Assembly (NCBI RefSeq): GCF_954871325.1
Contig: NC_088775.1
Location: 55,715,561-55,779,560 of the forward strand
DNA from: Gordionus sp. m RMFG-2023
Lineage: Eukaryota; Nematomorpha; Gordioida; Chordodea; Parachordodidae
DNA: 64,000 nt
Reading direction: 5' to 3'
The notes under the pieces: model-generated
What the model saw: only the letters and a program-made list of their open reading frames with translations
The model's database searches: none
Told to the model about the DNA's origin: nothing
In this document: positions 1-11,478 of the stretch, piece by piece
Layout: each line of letters opens with the position of its first letter
How positions within the stretch are numbered: position 1 is the stretch's first letter
Program-made: the position numbers and the translations under genes

Positions 1-1
1 T

Positions 2-645
2 CAGATTTATGATATTCCAGGAGTGTTAAAAAATGAAATACCAAGGGCAGTGACATCAAATAATATATTAAATGGATTCCTAGCATGTGGCATATTTCCT
101 TTAAACCCAAATATATTTACAGAACAAGATTATATCTGCTGTAATAATTCAAATGCTAACTCAAATATTGAATTTGAAAATAATGATGAAAATATTAGAG
201 TGACTCAAAATCTTACAGTGACTCAAAATCTTACAGTGACTCAAAATAATGATAGTGATTTATCTATATTATTGAACGAAAATGTTCCAGATGATATTGA
301 TGAACCTTATCATGATATCTTACCATCATGCTCAAAAAATTATAATAAAGTATTCAATCCTTCATCTATAATACCTATTCCAAAATTATTCAATATTTCA
401 TCGGATAAAATATCTAAAAAAAAGAATTCAGAAATATTAACATCTACACCTTATAAAAAAAAATTATTAATTCAGAGAAAAAAAAGATATCAAAAAATAA
501 TTGTTTATGTGTTATTTGTAATAAAAACTATAAAAATAGTCGCGAGGGCGATGAATGGCTAAAATGTACAATGTGCCTTGAATGGGCACATTCTAAATGT
601 GCTAATTATGATAATTATTTTACATGTCCTTATTGTATCGATTAG
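2..645 (+). pseudogene. pogo/Tigger-like transposase, C-terminal part with PHD finger
   Basis: The reading frame is open from the window's first bases, so the 5' part lies outside. The start matches the end of a DDE_1 (pogo/Tigger/jerky-like) transposase core: SNNILNGFLACGIFPLNPNI, then FTEQDY. A low-complexity acidic linker follows, with the repeat LTVTQN. A PHD-like finger ends the protein at about 508-645, with Cys pairs CVIC and CTMC, a His in WAHSKC and a final CPYC before TAG. The finger lies in a different frame from the 23-562 ORF, so a frameshift falls in the A-run near 479-500. Family knowledge: such transposases cut and paste DNA at TA sites. The copy is probably dead. A domesticated gene is possible but less likely given the frameshift and the TIR downstream. 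Confidence 0.75.
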
Positions 646-968
646 TTTTTAAATAAAAATCATAAATAAATCTTAAATTTGTAATATTTGTTAAATAAAA
701 CAATAAATATGTGTCAAATATTATTTTAACCACTTTACCCTAGTGCTTATCCATTTTACCCTGTACCCAGGGTAAAATGGCGAAAATGAGTAGTTTTACA
801 TAACTAATCATAGCTCCTAAAATATTATAGGTAGAGGGCTACACTTTTTTTTATCTTGTAGAAGAGAGATGGGGCTACACATTGATCTATAATTTGTTGT
901 GTTTGACTCTTGTTTAAAATTTTTATGGTAAATATGCAAAATGCCTATCGTTTTACCCCGGTCTCCCC
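646..968 (+). mobile_element. 3' end of the pogo-like element, with terminal inverted repeat
   Basis: The non-coding tail after the PHD finger holds a perfect 13-bp-arm palindrome at 751-780 (CCATTTTACCCTG / CAGGGTAAAATGG, 4-bp loop). A terminal-repeat-like end at 949-968 reads CGTTTTACCCCGGTCTCCCC and is followed by TA, the duplicated target of this superfamily. The internal palindrome reuses the TTTTACCC motif of the end, so it may be a transposase-binding subterminal repeat. The left terminus is outside the window, so TIR pairing cannot be confirmed. Confidence 0.6.
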
Positions 969-1252
969 TAATTTTCTTAAGGTTTGCCTTTAGGGTTCGC
1001 CATATCCCCTACAAGTTTTCAATAAATTAAAAAGAAAAAACTTGATGTTTAATATTTAAAATGATTAGATGAAAAAGAGAAATCTATTTTATTACTTAGA
1101 ATCTTTTTTATATATTTTGAGTCAAAAAAAAGAAAAGCCTTTTTCAATAAAAAAATGTTTTTAGAGCCAATCCCCATTTTAACTTAATTTTCAGATTCAA
1201 CTAAGTCAGTCGAAAAGTCGATAAATATAAAATTGTAACTTTCATGAAACTC
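969..1252. other. AT-rich spacer, nothing recognised
   Basis: No open frame, repeat or element end could be recognised between the pogo end and the minisatellite. Confidence 0.5.
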
Positions 1253-1656
1253 CATTCGCGATATGATAATACATTCGCTATAATGCATTCGCGATAATTC
1301 ATTCGCTATAACGCATTCGCTATAATGTATTCGCTATAATGCATTCGCTATAATGGATTCGCTATAATGCATTCGCTATAATGCATTCGCTATAATATAT
1401 TCGTATAATACATTCGCCATAATGCATTCGCGGTAATATATTCGCGATAATGCATTCGCGATAATTCATTCGCTGTAATGTATTCGCTAAAATACATTCG
1501 CGATAACATTTTCGCGGTATTACATTCGGGCTAATACATTCGCTATAATATTTTCGCTGTATTATATTCGCTATAATGCGTTCGCGGTAAGGTATTCGCT
1601 ATATTATATTCGCGATAATGCATTCGCTGTAATGCATTCGCTATAATATCTTTTCG
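1253..1656. repeat. 14-bp minisatellite, unit CATTCGCTATAATG
   Basis: About 29 head-to-tail copies of a 14-bp unit. The two commonest forms are CATTCGCTATAATG and CATTCGCGATAATG. Copies vary mainly at the middle CTATAA/GCGATAA positions and keep the length of 14. The unit length is not a multiple of three and no ORF runs through it, so a protein repeat is unlikely. It is the most GC- and CpG-regular segment in its AT-rich surroundings. Confidence 0.9.
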
Positions 1657-1856
1657 GACAAACTTATATACACCATATTAAGGTAGAATTAGACTTATTT
1701 GATACCCATCCATTATATCAATATTTGGAGCTAATAAAATTAATCCTAACCTACGTAGTAATTGCCATAGAGAGGTGGCTCTTGGTTTGCTAATTATTCA
1801 ATAGTTCTAATTAGCTATCGATTGATGCCTCTAATAATCATATATTTATATACCTT

Positions 1857-2175
1857 AATAAGGTCAAGAAAAAACAACTTAAAATATATTGGTTGTGCTT
1901 AGGGTTTGTGCTCATTGCTAGTTTAGTCGATTTTTAAACTCAAGCCACGGATCTGGGTTTTACACAATTAACCAATAAATAACACTTATATAAGAAATTG
2001 AGTTCATAAAATTCAATAAACTATTTAATGAGTTCACAACTCAAGTTCAAAACTCCAGTCGCAACTTGAGTTCACGACTCAAGTTCAAAACTCGAGTGAT
2101 AAAAATAAGTCGTTTTTTGAATAAAAACTCGACTTGAGTCGTAGTTAAGCCGACTCGGTCGAGTCGTTTAACAAC
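1857..2175. mobile_element. Right end of a hAT-like non-autonomous element
   Basis: The segment ends in GTCGTTTAACAACACTA, the inverse of the hAT-type terminus TAGTGTTGTTAAA found several times in this window. The subterminal part (2040-2165) is dense in GACTCAAGTT/AACTTGAGT and GAGTCG motifs on both strands, as expected for hAT subterminal binding repeats. I could not fix the left end or a target duplication, so the start is arbitrary. Confidence 0.45.
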
Positions 2176-2337
2176 ACTAGCTGGCATTTAAAATAAAATA
2201 GAAGACGAAGGGTTAAAAGTTTTTTTTATTAATAAAAAGAATTATATATTTTAAAAAAAGTTTATATTTTAATTTAATATTTTGTCTGACTCTAAATCAA
2301 AATTATAAATTAACGAGAGCGAGAATTTTAAATGGGG

Positions 2338-2680
2338 TGTTTGAAATTTACGCAAAAGTTTAAATAAATTAAAGAAGTATAGGTTGAATTTTAAAAGGAG
2401 AAATACCAAAGTATATATATATTTTGAGATGAATTTTAAAAGGAGAGATACAAAAGAGGTCTTTGATATTTGCGTAAAAGTTTAAATATATTGGGATAAA
2501 TTAAAGAAGTATAGGTTGAATTTTAAAAGGAGAAATATTAAAGAGAATAAATATATTGAGATGAATTTTAAAAGCAGAGATACAAAGTGTTTGAAATTTG
2601 CGTAAAAATTTATATATTGGGATAAATTAAAGAAGTATGGGTTGAATTTTAAAATTAGAAATACTAAAGAGGATATAAGA
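2338..2680. repeat. Tandem repeat, about 120-bp unit, three copies
   Basis: The phrases AATTAAAGAAGTATAGGTTG and AATTTTAAAAGGAGAAATAC recur near 2370, 2500 and 2620, separated by TTTGCGTAAAAGTTTA-type motifs. Within each unit the GAATTTTAAAAGGAGA phrase appears twice, so there is a shorter internal period. No coding potential was seen. Confidence 0.75.
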
Positions 2681-3199
2681 TAATTATTTCGATATTAATA
2701 TTAAACTATTTCCTAAGTTTACAATGAATATTCATAATTAAAACTGCATTTCGCGACTAGAATTGATAGAGTAAAATTAAAAGATATACAATTTTTTCAG
2801 AATAAAAAAACTAAATCGACACATTTGAATGAGTAGGATCTGGTTTATTATTTTGAAAAAACCAAGAATTTAACAACCCATATATACATATAAAATATTT
2901 GGACTTGTGACTTAAATTTGACCTATGCCTTATTGCCTGGAAAAGTTTCCTATTTTATGTCGTTGTAAATAGTAAAAGCACGACTTTTATTATATATTAA
3001 AAACTAAAATTATAGATGTGAGAAGGCATCGTTTTTTAATATTTTGTAATCTAATATAAAGCCATCAAAATTTTAAGAAACATGCTACAAAATTTTTTCT
3101 TAATAAAAATTAGATAAAGGACGCTAATTTTTTAAAATTAGATGGGGTAGCACCGTTCTGACAATAAACCTGGATAGAAATATATATATTCAATAATTT

Positions 3200-3370
3200 T
3201 GAAATAATCAATAATTGTCAAATTTTTATGTTTTATCCTTGTTTAAATTTTTAAAAGTTTTAAAAATATTACATATGACAATTGTCAGTTTTCTATGTTA
3301 GATCTAAAAAGTTCAAAAAAGTATAATAATAACGATTATGACAATTGTCACTCTTCTATTGTATATTTTC
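3200..3370. repeat. Satellite S1 (core ATGACAATTGTCAC), left fragment
   Basis: Two divergent units of the satellite found at 5600-7170 lie immediately left of the LINE fragment. Both contain GACAATTGTC, a 10-bp palindrome, next to CTTTTCTATG-type sequence. The same satellite on both flanks indicates that the LINE lies inside the array. Confidence 0.65.
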
Positions 3371-3564
3371 ATTGAAATTTTAAGGATTTACCTAGTCAAG
3401 TTCACCAATTCTTTTTGGCGCAAGATTAATTGCTTTTTCTAAGCCTGGAGGAGTTCGGCCAATTGCAATTGAAATTTTAAGGATTTACCTAGTCAAGTTC
3501 ACCAATTCTTTTTGGCGCAAGATTAATTGCTTTTTCTAAGCCTGGAGGAGTTCGGCCAATTGCA
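3371..3564 (+). repeat. 97-bp direct duplication at the LINE 5' junction
   Basis: Bases 3371-3467 are repeated at 3468-3564 with no difference that I could see. Each copy joins the end of satellite S1 (ATTGAAATTTTAAGG) to the first LINE codons (GGVRPIAI). The duplication therefore spans the insertion junction and arose during or after insertion. Confidence 0.85.
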
Positions 3565-5395
3565 ATAGGGTCTTTTTTTAGGAGACTATTAGCTAAGATA
3601 ATCGTTGAGCGCATCAAACCTGATGCTTCAAAAATGTTCCAAACATATCAACTAGGCTTTGGTACTAAAATGGGATGCAAAATAGCCGCTCACTCTCTTC
3701 GCATATATATCGAAGATCCTCCTCCAGACGCCGTAGTCTGTAAGCTTGATTTTAAAAATGCTTTTAATTCTTTATCCAGAAAAGCATTTTTGAACATATT
3801 TTATGAAAAATTCCCAGTTTATGCAAGATTTATTGAACAGTCTTATGGCTGTAGAACCCCTCTCAAATTCGGGGAATATACAATTCCATCTGACGAAGGT
3901 ATTCAACAAGGAGACCCTTTGGGCCCTCTGATCTTTAGTTTAGGTATACATAACCTAGTTCATTGTCTAAACTCCTTTATTTAATTTAGATTTAAACATA
4001 TGGTATCTATATGATGGTACCATTTGCGGACCTTCTAAAAATATTTTTGCAGTGATAGAATATATAGAGAAGAATTCTCTAAACATAGGCCTTACTCTAA
4101 ATAAAGCTAAATCTGAAATATGCTTTTTAAATTCAAACTCTCGAAGTCCAATGGTTTAAAATCATTAAAAAAAGTGAAATTAATCTTCTAGGTTCACCTT
4201 TAAGCAGTTTTTCCAACTGTGAGGTGTTCGTGGAAAAATTTTTAGAAGGCTTATTAGGACTTGAAACTATCTTAAAAGAAATTCCTTCACATCAGAGCTT
4301 TTTTCTTTTAAAAAAATATTTATTTTTACCAAAGATTTTACATATTTAGATCTTCTTCTTTTTTTTAAATAATGAAATTATTAATCGTGTTCATGAATTT
4401 TTTATAAGTTTATTAGAAAATATTTTAAATATTAAATTGGAAGATTTTAATTAGGGTTTCTCACAATTACCCTCGAAAATGGGTGGTTTAGATTTATATC
4501 CTTTATTTCCTCATTTTTGGCATCGCGTTTGATGAATAACGCCATGATATCTTCTTTTATCTCTCCTAAAGATAACATTTTAAACTCAGCATTGACAGCC
4601 TGGGTATCTTTAGCTCCACCTGAAGCTGTTTTACCCACAATCTTAACACACCAATCTATTTTCGAACCTTTAATTAAAAAAATTTTTTAAATAATCTCAT
4701 TTGGAGTATATTCAACTATTACAGAATGCTGACTGTACTAGTGGTTATGAATGGTTGGAAGCATTACCAAGTCGTAACCTAGGTAACCTCTTATCAGATG
4801 AACAACTACGAGTTGCCATAGGCCATCGACTTGGATGTAACATTGTTCAACCACATACATGCATCAAATGTAAAATATTAGTTGACTCCAAAGGGAGACA
4901 TGGTCTAAATTGTATATATAGTCAAGGCAGGCATGCAACAGCAATTAATTTAGCTATTAGCCGTTATCTTACCAGGGCCCGAATACCAAACATCCTGGAG
5001 CCTACAAATTTATCATTAGATGATGGCTTAAGACCAGATGGCTTAACTTCCGTGCTTTTGTCTTTAGGGAAATCCTTAATTTGGGACTCCACATGCGTAT
5101 CTTCTTTCCCCAAAAATTTAAATTCTAATCCGGTTGATATAGCTGAGAAAAAAAAACAATGAAATATTCCAAATTCACAAATTATATTTTTAATCGTTAT
5201 CTCTTCGCTTGGACATATGCTAAGCGGAACTTTAAAATTCTTAAAAAATATAGGCGATAAGATAAGAGCCCTTACATCAGAACCAAAAGAATACTTTATT
5301 TTAAAACAAAACCTACAAATAACTATTTTAAAATATAACTATTCATGTTTTTTGGGAACTTGTAGTTCCACCTCCGTTTTTATAAAATAATGCTT
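3380..5395 (+). pseudogene. LINE with restriction-like endonuclease (R2-superfamily type), 5'-truncated
   Basis: The fragment reads GGVRPIAIG (reverse transcriptase start), LDFKNAFNSLSR near 3745, GIQQGDPLGPLIFS near 3900, and a catalytic box written YLYDG near 4005 (family norm YxDD). A thumb region follows, including LPSKMGGLDLYP near 4465. From 4701 comes the C-terminal zinc knuckle (CIKC, H, C) and the PD/WD endonuclease core GLRPDGL ... WDSTC at 5025-5100. The terminal helix-rich part continues to about 5390 in a shifted frame. Such enzymes copy their RNA into cut target DNA. At least three frame changes and several stops show it is dead. A second member lies antisense at 9270-9960. Confidence 0.8.
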
Positions 5396-5599
5396 TATTT
5401 TATTTTATATTGATATATTGTTATCTATGTTTGTATTTTATACTTATAAATCGTTAATTATTATAAATAAATAGGCTTTTTATAGATAAATTAGGACATT
5501 AAATTTATATTTTAGTAGACTAAAAAATTTCAATTTGAAAATTGTAAATTGTACCATTACCGGCATATTGATAAAATTATATTTAATATAATCATAATG

Positions 5600-6225
5600 T
5601 AATATTAATATACTGTCAATTTTACATCTTAATAATATAAATTTATCCTATTATCCCTAAAAATAATCAAAAAAGTTAAATAATAACAATTATGACAATT
5701 GTCACTCTTCTTTGGTACATCTTTATTGAAATTAAATTTTACATCTTAATAATATAAATTTCAACCTATTATCGTCAATAAAAATCAAAAAAGTTAATAA
5801 ATAACTATTATGACAATTTTCACTTTTCTATGGCACATCTTTATTGAAATTTTAATTTTACATCTTAATAATATAAATTTTAACCTATTATCGTCAATGA
5901 AAATCAAAAAAGTTCAAAAATAACGATTATGACAATTGTCACTTTTCTGTATATCTTTATTGAAATTTTAATTTTACATCTTATTAATATAAATTTTAAC
6001 CTATTATCCTCAAAAAAAAATAAAAAAAGTTAAATAATAACGATTATGAAAATTGTCACTCTTTTTAGGTACATCTTTATTGAAATTTTAATTTTTGTTA
6101 ACAATATCTATTTTTACCCATTTGCTTTAAAAAAATTCAAAAAAGTTCAATAATAACGATTATGACAATTATCACTTTCCTATGGTACATCTTCACTGAA
6201 ATTTTAATTTAACATGTTTGCAATA
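5600..6225. repeat. Satellite S1 array, first block
   Basis: About five units of roughly 125 bp. Each has ATAACGATTATGACAATTGT, then CACTTTTCTATGGTACATCT, then TTCATTGAAATTTTAATTTT, then CCTATTATC- or CCCATTTGC-type ends. The unit contains the palindrome GACAATTGTC. Left units share the end CCTATTATCGTCAA and right units the end CCCATTTGCTTTAAA, which gives two sub-types. Confidence 0.85.
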
Positions 6226-6230
6226 TCTAT

Positions 6231-6573
6231 TGTAAAAATGCCCCTTACTCTCAACCCTTGCCTTTAGCTTAATTTACACTTAAATTGAGTCACAAATATC
6301 CAAGAGTTCTTTCAAATTCTTTATTCACAATGATAAAATAACAATAATATAAAAATAAACAAATAACCAATAACTATCCCATTACATTGCAAAATCTTCA
6401 AAATCATTCCAAGTCATCCAATATATGCTCTTTGTTCTTCCCCAGCTGGCATCCCGTGATCTTCCATTCTCTCCCTTTCCTAAAGGAAAATTAATTGTTC
6501 ATGTCATAAAAATGACTGACATTTAGAATATTATATTAAATTTATTTCTTCTTTTTTTCTAACAGCTACAACA
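6231..6573. mobile_element. Solo LTR fossil (LTR retrotransposon, family not assigned)
   Basis: A 343-bp block begins TGTAAAAATG and ends CTACAACA, so its ends are TG...CA, and it is flanked by the 5-bp direct repeat TCTAT (6226-6230 and 6574-6578). It sits cleanly inside one unit of satellite S1, which resumes on the right. Single LTRs of this kind are left when the two LTRs of a provirus-like element recombine. No internal region remains. The exact flanking repeat suggests a fairly young insertion. A different insertion with a 5-bp target duplication is possible. Confidence 0.65.
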
Positions 6574-6578
6574 TCTAT

Positions 6579-7176
6579 TTTTACCCATTTGCCTTAAAAA
6601 GATTTCAAAAATAACAATTATGACAATTGACACTTTCCTGTGGTACATCTTCACTGATATTTTAATTTAACATGTTAACAATATCTATTTTTACCCATTT
6701 GCTTTAAAAATATTCAAAAAAGTTCAAAAATAATGATTATGACAATTGTCACTTTCCTGTATTAAATCTTCACTGCAATTTTAATTTTAACATGTTAACA
6801 ATATCTATTTTTACCCTTTTGCTTTAAAAAAGTTCAAATAAAAATTGTCACTTTCCTATGGTACATCTTCACTGAAATTTTAATTTAACATGTTAACAAT
6901 ATCTATTTTTACCCATTTGCTTTAAAAAAATTCAAAATAGTTGAAAAATAACGATTATGATAATTGTCACTTTTCTATGGTACATCTTCATTGAAATTTT
7001 ATTTTTACATGTTAATAATATAAATTATAACCTATTTACGACACAATAAATCAAATAAGTTAAAAAATAACAATTATTACAATTGTCACTTTTCTGTGTT
7101 ACTTACATTACATTTTCATTAAAATTTTAATATAAATTTTTTTTAAATATAAATTTTTACCCATATATGTTAAAAA
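6579..7176. repeat. Satellite S1 array, second block
   Basis: Five more units of the S1 satellite, mostly of the CCCATTTGCTTTAAA sub-type, continue after the solo LTR and run up to the truncated RTE LINE. One unit near 6830 lacks part of the palindromic core. Confidence 0.8.
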
Positions 7177-8632
7177 ACAAGGAAAAAGATGATTCTTTAG
7201 ATTGCGGGTCTTACAGAGCTATTAAACTCTTGGAACATGCAATAAAGGTATTTGAGAGGGTGTTAGAGAAGTGAATAAGGGAACATACTAAAATTGATGA
7301 AATGCAGTATGGTTTTACTTAGGGAAAAGGCACGACAGATGCAATTTTTGTGGTGAGGCAAATACAGGAGAAGTATCTTGCGAAGGAAAAGAAAATATGC
7401 GTTTGTTGATTTAGAGAAAGCATTTGACAGGGTGCCGCATAACGTTACTAGATGGGCCTTGAGAAAATCAGATGTGGAGGAATGGTTGGTTATCGCAGTG
7501 ATGGCAATGTATGTAGGAGCATAAACAGCAGTACGGACGGATTATGGTGATAGTGAAAGCTTTGAGGTGAAAGTAGGACTTCATCAAGGATCCGTGCTGA
7601 ATCCATTATTATTTATCTTAGTAATGGATGTGGTGGCTAGAGAAATGCGTGAAAGATTTCCCTGGGAGCTATTATATGCAGATGACCTGATATTAATGGC
7701 AAACAGTGAGGAAGAAATGAGGGATAAAATTAGTATATGGAAGATGACTATGGAAGCAAAGGGTCTGAAAATGTATGCATCAAAGACAAAGGTGATGATT
7801 GGTGGGGAAAATCTAAAGATGGAGGAATCCAGCAAGTGGCCTTGTGGTGTATGTGGGGAGGGAGTTGCTAGAAATTCAATCCAATGCACCAGATGCTAAA
7901 AATGGGTACATAATAGATGTAGCGGAAAAGAGTTAGAAAGAATGACCTTTATTAGTAGAACATGTAGATACACAATAATGATAACGTTGAAAATGGTGGT
8001 ATGGATATTGGCAATGGGTTAACCCTAGAAAAAGTGGGTAAGTTTTGTTATTTGGGTGATATGCTAAACGCAGATGGTGGTGTAGATTCTGCCGTTGTTG
8101 CAAGGGTCAGCCAAGCTTGGAAGAAGTTCAGAGAGATGTCGTCTATTCTTACAAATAAAAAAGTATCTCTGAAGTTGAAGGGGAAAGTTTACGTAAGCTT
8201 TTGTTTAGTTTATGGCGGCGAAACATTGACAATGAAAGCCACTCACGAAGCCAAATTAGAAAGAACAGAGATGAGGATAATTAGATGGAGTGTAGGGTAT
8301 CTTTGAGAGAAAGAAAAACTAGCAAGGAATTGCGAGCAAGATTGGGTATAGAAAGGATTGGAGTGGTAATGCGACGAATTAGACTAAGATGGTTTGGGCA
8401 TGTGGAACGTATGACAAAATATAATGGGTAAAGAGATGCACTTTGATTGAGGTAAGGATCAAGACCTAGAGGAAGACCCAAGATGACGTGGACAAATGTG
8501 ATAGCGGCGGATATGAGAAGCATGAATCTTACAAATATTGATGCTCAGGTCCGTCAAAAATGGAAAAGAAAAATCAGAGGGAAAACTGGTTTACCCGGGT
8601 AAACCTGGAAATTGCCATAAAACGGAGAAGAA
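7177..8632 (+). pseudogene. 5'-truncated RTE-type LINE (same family as 58904-62346)
   Basis: From the reverse-transcriptase fingers (CGSYRAIKLLEHA) to the 3' end this copy follows 60846-62330 closely, with about nine of ten bases matching by eye. Landmarks: GLHQGSVLNPLLF near 7578 (fixed form SPLLF), YADDLILMA near 7678, the Cys/His finger CGVCGEGV ... CTRC near 7843-7895 and the GNGLTLEKVGKFCYLGDML block near 8010. The tail ends with the family's GGAGAAGAAGA. There are several frame breaks and stops, for example in EK*IREH near 7273 and after CTRC. 5' truncation is the usual product of incomplete target-primed reverse transcription. Confidence 0.85.
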
Positions 8633-8774
8633 GATTTAATCATATATTTTCATATATTATATTAATATCTAAAAATCATTATTTTAGTTAAATTTTGATA
8701 AATGTGATATCTAGTCATAAAATTTTTAGCTCATTTCATACATTTTCACAATAGAATCCTAACTTAGGTTTATG

Positions 8775-8935
8775 CAAGAGTATTAAAAATGGTATCTGTA
8801 TCTAGATACATTTTAAAAATTGTATCTGTATCAAGATAACCTTTTGGACGATGTATCTGTATTTGGATCTAGATAACTTTTTAGACGATGTATCTGTATC
8901 TAGATCCATTTAAAAAGTATCATTTAACAACTCTG
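8775..8935. mobile_element. Short hAT-like non-autonomous element with GTATCTGTATCTAGAT repeats
   Basis: The right end is GTATCATTTAACAACTCTG, whose inverse CAGAGTTGTTAAATGATAC resembles the left end CAAGAGTATTAAAAATGGTA. Between them GTATCTGTATCTAGAT-type units recur four times, alternating with TTTTTAGACGAT spacers. No matching 8-bp flanks were found, so the boundaries are approximate. Confidence 0.5.
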
Positions 8936-9269
8936 CTAAAAAGCAATTAATTATAATCAATCAAAATTTGATTTTATTAAATAAAAAATTGAGATTAAAT
9001 AAATAATTTAAAATTCTATTTTTACTTAATATTATTGGAAAAAAAATATATTTACTAGCTTATATTTTTATTTTGAAAATATAATTATATATACAATATT
9101 GTGATTATATTTTGAAATTTATATCAAATAATATTATAATATATTGTGTTAAAAGATATAAGACATTTATTTGTAATAAATATTTTTATAATTGAAAAGA
9201 TATTAAAATAATATTATATATATATACATATTACATTATCATTTTAAAAGCTAAAATTATAACAATATT

Positions 9270-9960
9270 TAATCAGCTAAAAAAATATTTCTCAAATAAT
9301 AGGTGCTGAACTAGGAGGGAAAAGGGAGTGTTTCGAAGAAACATTTGTATTTTGAATTGAATTTTTTGTTTAAGAGATAGAGACTCGTTTTTGACCTCTG
9401 TTAATGAAATTCTTCTACCCAATTGATTTAAGAACTTTAGGGATTGGGGACCGGGGTTTCCCAGAACGCTAAAAATTAGGGGAATAAATATAAAAGAATT
9501 AGGGAGGAATCTATATTTATTAAACTTATTGATTTCTTGGAGTTCCAAGGGGTCGGTATTTCCGTTAACCGGAAAGGAGGTAGCACACTAGACATCTCAG
9601 ACAAGTCTTTTGCCGCCGTGCCAAGACGTCAAAGACATGCCATCGGGGCGCTTACCGTCCGCATTTAGGAGACCTAATGACTCCAAACTATTGGGGAAAC
9701 CGGCCGAAATCAAGGCTTTGCCGATTAACCTATTAAGGTTGTCGTGCCTCAGAAAACGGCCACTGACTTTGAGACAAGAAAAGCAGTGTCTAGAGAAGGG
9801 ATCAACCTGTTTGCAACAGGCAGCACAGGTGACCACAGAAGAGATAATGCAGCAAAATATTGACCAATGGCAGTTTGAAACTTATCGTCTGTGAGTAACG
9901 TTTTCTTTTTACCACTCGGAATCGCCTCTAGACATTCATGGCCGTTAGAATTTTTTTTTG
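9270..9960 (-). pseudogene. 3' end of a restriction-endonuclease LINE, antisense
   Basis: Read on the minus strand from about 9945: LEAIPSGKKKTLLTDDKFQ, then the zinc knuckle CAACCKQVDPFSRHCFSC (9834-9781) and the endonuclease core LLNADGKRPDGMSLTSWHGG (to 9607). Stops then replace the Trp and a later residue of the WDVTC motif. The terminal region FVPxx...LKFLNQLGRRISL follows at 9490-9410. The layout equals 4740-5390 but the sequence is clearly a different, more GC-rich subfamily. Only the 3' 700 bp remain. The family is known for C-terminal endonucleases that nick a target site. Confidence 0.75.
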
Positions 9961-11478
9961 CGTTTCTGAGCAGTTGAAGGTTAGTTAGATCGGGACATAT
10001 ACAACGATTTTCAAATGTAGTAATATTAATTGACCATTTTGTAATTAGCCATGATTTATATACAATGTAAACTCCGCTATATTTTTTTTACCAAATTGTA
10101 ACCAATTGTATTATATTGATAATTGTTTATCTCAATCGTCTTTACTAATTGTAGATATATAGTTTAAATAAAGACAATTAGAAGGGCCTGGCACGGCCTC
10201 AGCTTACCAAATTAAATATGGCAGGAAATCAGACATTTTTAAAACAATATGATTTATAATTATTTAATAATTTTAAATTTTAACGGCTAATATTTAAAAT
10301 TATTATTTATTTGTTTATTTTTTTTTACGTACTTTCACTTCATTTATTTTTGCTTTAGGAAAATGCCAAAATATTTTTTAAAAAAATTATAAATTTTAAA
10401 TTTTTTTTAGAATTTTAAATTTTTATGAAATTGAAAAATACTAGGCATTCAGGTAATCTCGACAGAGGTGGAGGAGGAATAATTTTTTGTAATATTAAAA
10501 TTATTTTTTTGAAACATTAAAAATTTATTTTAATTAAAATTATTTATTAAGTGGTGGGGTTTGAGCTCGGCATTCGGTCAAATCATAATATTTTCAAATA
10601 GGATATGTTTTACACGTATTTATAGATGTATAAACCAAATATGAACATTTTTCAATTAATATTACTACCAAATTCGGTCGATCGAATATTTAATAAATTG
10701 TTGGTTATGAGCTCGGCATTCGGTCAAATCATAATATTTTCAAAATATTTTTTAGGACAATGCTTACCAAGTATATGTACACGTATATACCATAAATAAA
10801 GAATTTTCCATGGATAACGCAGCAATGCAGTATTTAGTCATTGGGCCGGTTTCAAATCGGTTAGCGGTCAAATCACGATTTTTTAAATATTTTTTGGGAA
10901 AATGTTTAACACGTATTTATAGATAAATAAAACAAAAATGAACATTTTTCAATTAATATTACTACAAAATATTTAATAAGTGGTGTTTTGTGCTCGGTAT
11001 TCGGTCAAATCATAATATTTTCTAATATTTTTTAGGATAATGCTTAACACCTAAATATACACGTATAAACCAAAAATGAAGAGATTTTGATCAATAACGC
11101 CAGCCATATGTGCCTTACAAATTTTATTATTTTTCGATTCTAAACCTACTCATTAATTAAATGTCAAAGAAACCTATATTTTTTAAATTTTTTTTAGGTT
11201 TTTCACATGTATTTACACCCAAATATAAAAAAAGCGCTAACCAATAATATTCTGGTATCCTCAGATGATTTATGCATTTAACGCCCTCTTATAGATATAT
11301 ATTTGTTAAATTTTGCAAATGAAATAAAATTTAAGTTGTAGCTAGTAAATATATTTTTTTTTCCAATAATATTAAGTAAAAATAGAATTTTAGATATTTA
11401 ATCTCAATTTTTTACTTAATAAAAAATTGATTTATGTACATTTAAAAAAATGTTTCTGAGAATTATTTTTTAAAAAAT

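Noticed and set aside
1253-1656. CRISPR-like array
   Set aside because: Units abut with no unique spacers, the period is 14 bp and the context is eukaryotic. It is a minisatellite.
7584-7889. Minus-strand ORF over the truncated RTE LINE
   Set aside because: Shadow of the reverse-transcriptase frame. A similar shadow occurs at the same place in the intact LINE (61259-61708).
9610-9894. Plus-strand 94-codon ORF
   Set aside because: It lies opposite the zinc-knuckle/endonuclease frame of the antisense LINE relic, which explains the sequence.
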